64,000 nucleotides of DNA from Leptospira montravelensis (GTDB lineage Bacteria; Spirochaetota; Leptospiria; Leptospirales; Leptospiraceae), in NCBI RefSeq assembly GCF_004770045.1, contig NZ_RQFO01000017.1:744001-808000 (forward strand), written 5' to 3'. Positions 63,331-64,000 of this stretch are shown here, one piece after another. Made by a program: the position numbers and the translations under genes. The notes under the pieces were generated by a model. That model worked only from the letters and a program-made list of their open reading frames with translations, ran no database searches and was not told where the DNA came from. The first letter of the stretch is position 1. Each line of letters opens with the position of its first letter.

Positions 63331-64000
63331 ATGAAATTGAATAACCTAAAGACAGTAATCGTCGCTCTGAGTGTTGCCGTAATTATGGTGTTAACCATCG
63401 GGATCTCCTCCTTCGCTTACTTCATAGGCAAAACCTATATTGTGAATGCATATATAGGCGAAATGAAAAACGTTGCCAGAATCTCAGGAAGGCAGATTCA
63501 GAATTTTTTTGATAATCAATTTCTACTAGCAGAGTTGAATGCTACTAACCCCGAATTTGCGGAACGTTGTATCAAAAAGGATCGTAAATACCTAGACCCA
63601 CTTCTTGCCAATTTAAGTCAAAAATTTGGAATTTACGAAAATGTTTTTGTATCCACTGCAGAAGAAAACCCGATGGTTTTTTCCGATGCAACCGGTAAGG
63701 CCATTGGATTTCGCTGGGGAAACACAGGTTTTGATGAAAATATCAAAGCCGTACTAAAGGGAAAACCTCTTCTCAGTAAGGTGGCAAAATCTCCTGTCAC
63801 ACAAGAACCCGTTGCCGTTCTCACTATGCCTGTATTCCAAGGGAATCAAGTGGTTGCGATCTTTGCCTTTGCGATTTCTTTGAATCATCTTACCGATGAA
63901 GTAGTAAAAGATGTCAAAATTGGAAAGGAAGGTTTTATAGCGATTACAGATAAGGAAGGCCAAGTCATTGGACATCCTGACAAATCGTTAATCTTAAAGT
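63331..64000 (+). CDS. Methyl-accepting chemotaxis protein with Cache sensor, 3' truncated
   Basis: The frame opens at ATG 63331 and runs off the right edge. The visible 223 residues have a first membrane helix (IVALSVAVIMVLTIGISSFA) and a periplasmic double-Cache-type sensor (NVARISGRQIQNFFDNQFLL, PVTQEPVAVLTMPVFQGNQV, IGKEGFIAITDKEGQVIGHP). The second membrane helix, HAMP and signalling domains lie beyond the window. Ligands of such domains are often amino acids or organic acids. The chemoreceptor call is from the sensor type, because the signalling part is not seen. Confidence 0.75.
   Translation, partial: MKLNNLKTVIVALSVAVIMVLTIGISSFAYFIGKTYIVNAYIGEMKNVARISGRQIQNFFDNQFLLAELNATNPEFAERCIKKDRKYLDPLLANLSQKFGIYENVFVSTAEENPMVFSDATGKAIGFRWGNTGFDENIKAVLKGKPLLSKVAKSPVTQEPVAVLTMPVFQGNQVVAIFAFAISLNHLTDEVVKDVKIGKEGFIAITDKEGQVIGHPDKSLILK

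Overview
The window is AT-rich chromosomal DNA from a spirochaete, almost certainly a Leptospira and probably of the saprophytic type. The signs are many short lipoproteins with loose lipoboxes, a cyclic-nucleotide-binding regulator, a patatin fused to a cNMP domain, Ton/Exb proteins, a phasin-like protein, MotB and chemoreceptors, and a tmRNA whose tag reads ANNEFALAA. The genus call rests on recalled family distribution; no search was run.

Layout. 1-10 kb holds a cNMP regulator (cut by the left edge), a STAS protein, gmd, a porin, a DUF1501 plus DUF1549/DUF1553 pair, and a zinc-ribbon/helical/SPFH operon. 10-19 kb holds a VapBC-type toxin-antitoxin pair, a patatin, a MATE pump, an adenosine-deaminase-like hydrolase, a TrkH/KtrA potassium system and a BtuF-like binding protein. 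19-27 kb holds ExbB-ExbD-ExbD-TonB, a lipoprotein, a phasin-like gene under a double operator, AraC/DoxX, malic enzyme and a glycerol facilitator.

27-37 kb is a defence island: hsdM, rhuM, hsdS, a GxxExxY gene, an anticodon nuclease of the PrrC family and hsdR, mostly overlapping end to end. The PrrC-like protein keeps the R-x3-E...H triad with exact spacing. HsdS carries four tandem 12-bp TELT repeats of the kind that sets target spacing in EcoR124-type enzymes.

37-44 kb is mostly small envelope proteins, followed by a minus-strand operon with a lone MotB-like stator protein. At 44.4 kb lies ssrA (tmRNA). Its 3' end is duplicated 230 bp downstream in a short GC-rich block, which looks like the scar of an integrated element.

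45-49 kb is the most notable module. An ECF sigma factor and an NrsF/DUF1109 membrane anti-sigma factor diverge from a bufferin-type operon: a Cys-rich precursor (BufA2-like), a DUF692/MNIO maturase (BufB) and a DUF2063 partner (BufC). A candidate SigF-type promoter (GTAAC, 16 bp, CGAA) stands before the precursor. The module is flanked by an SH3-like gene and a decayed copy of that gene's 3' end.

50-64 kb holds an outer-membrane-type protein, AraC/SDR, a segment (DHFR-like, DUF1579, Fic) bracketed by two copies of a structured repeat, and a tubby/scramblase-like protein. It then holds a PD-(D/E)XK-ParA fusion, a TetR/hydrolase pair sharing a 12-bp operator, two chemoreceptors (one cut by the right edge) and a DUF3052 protein.
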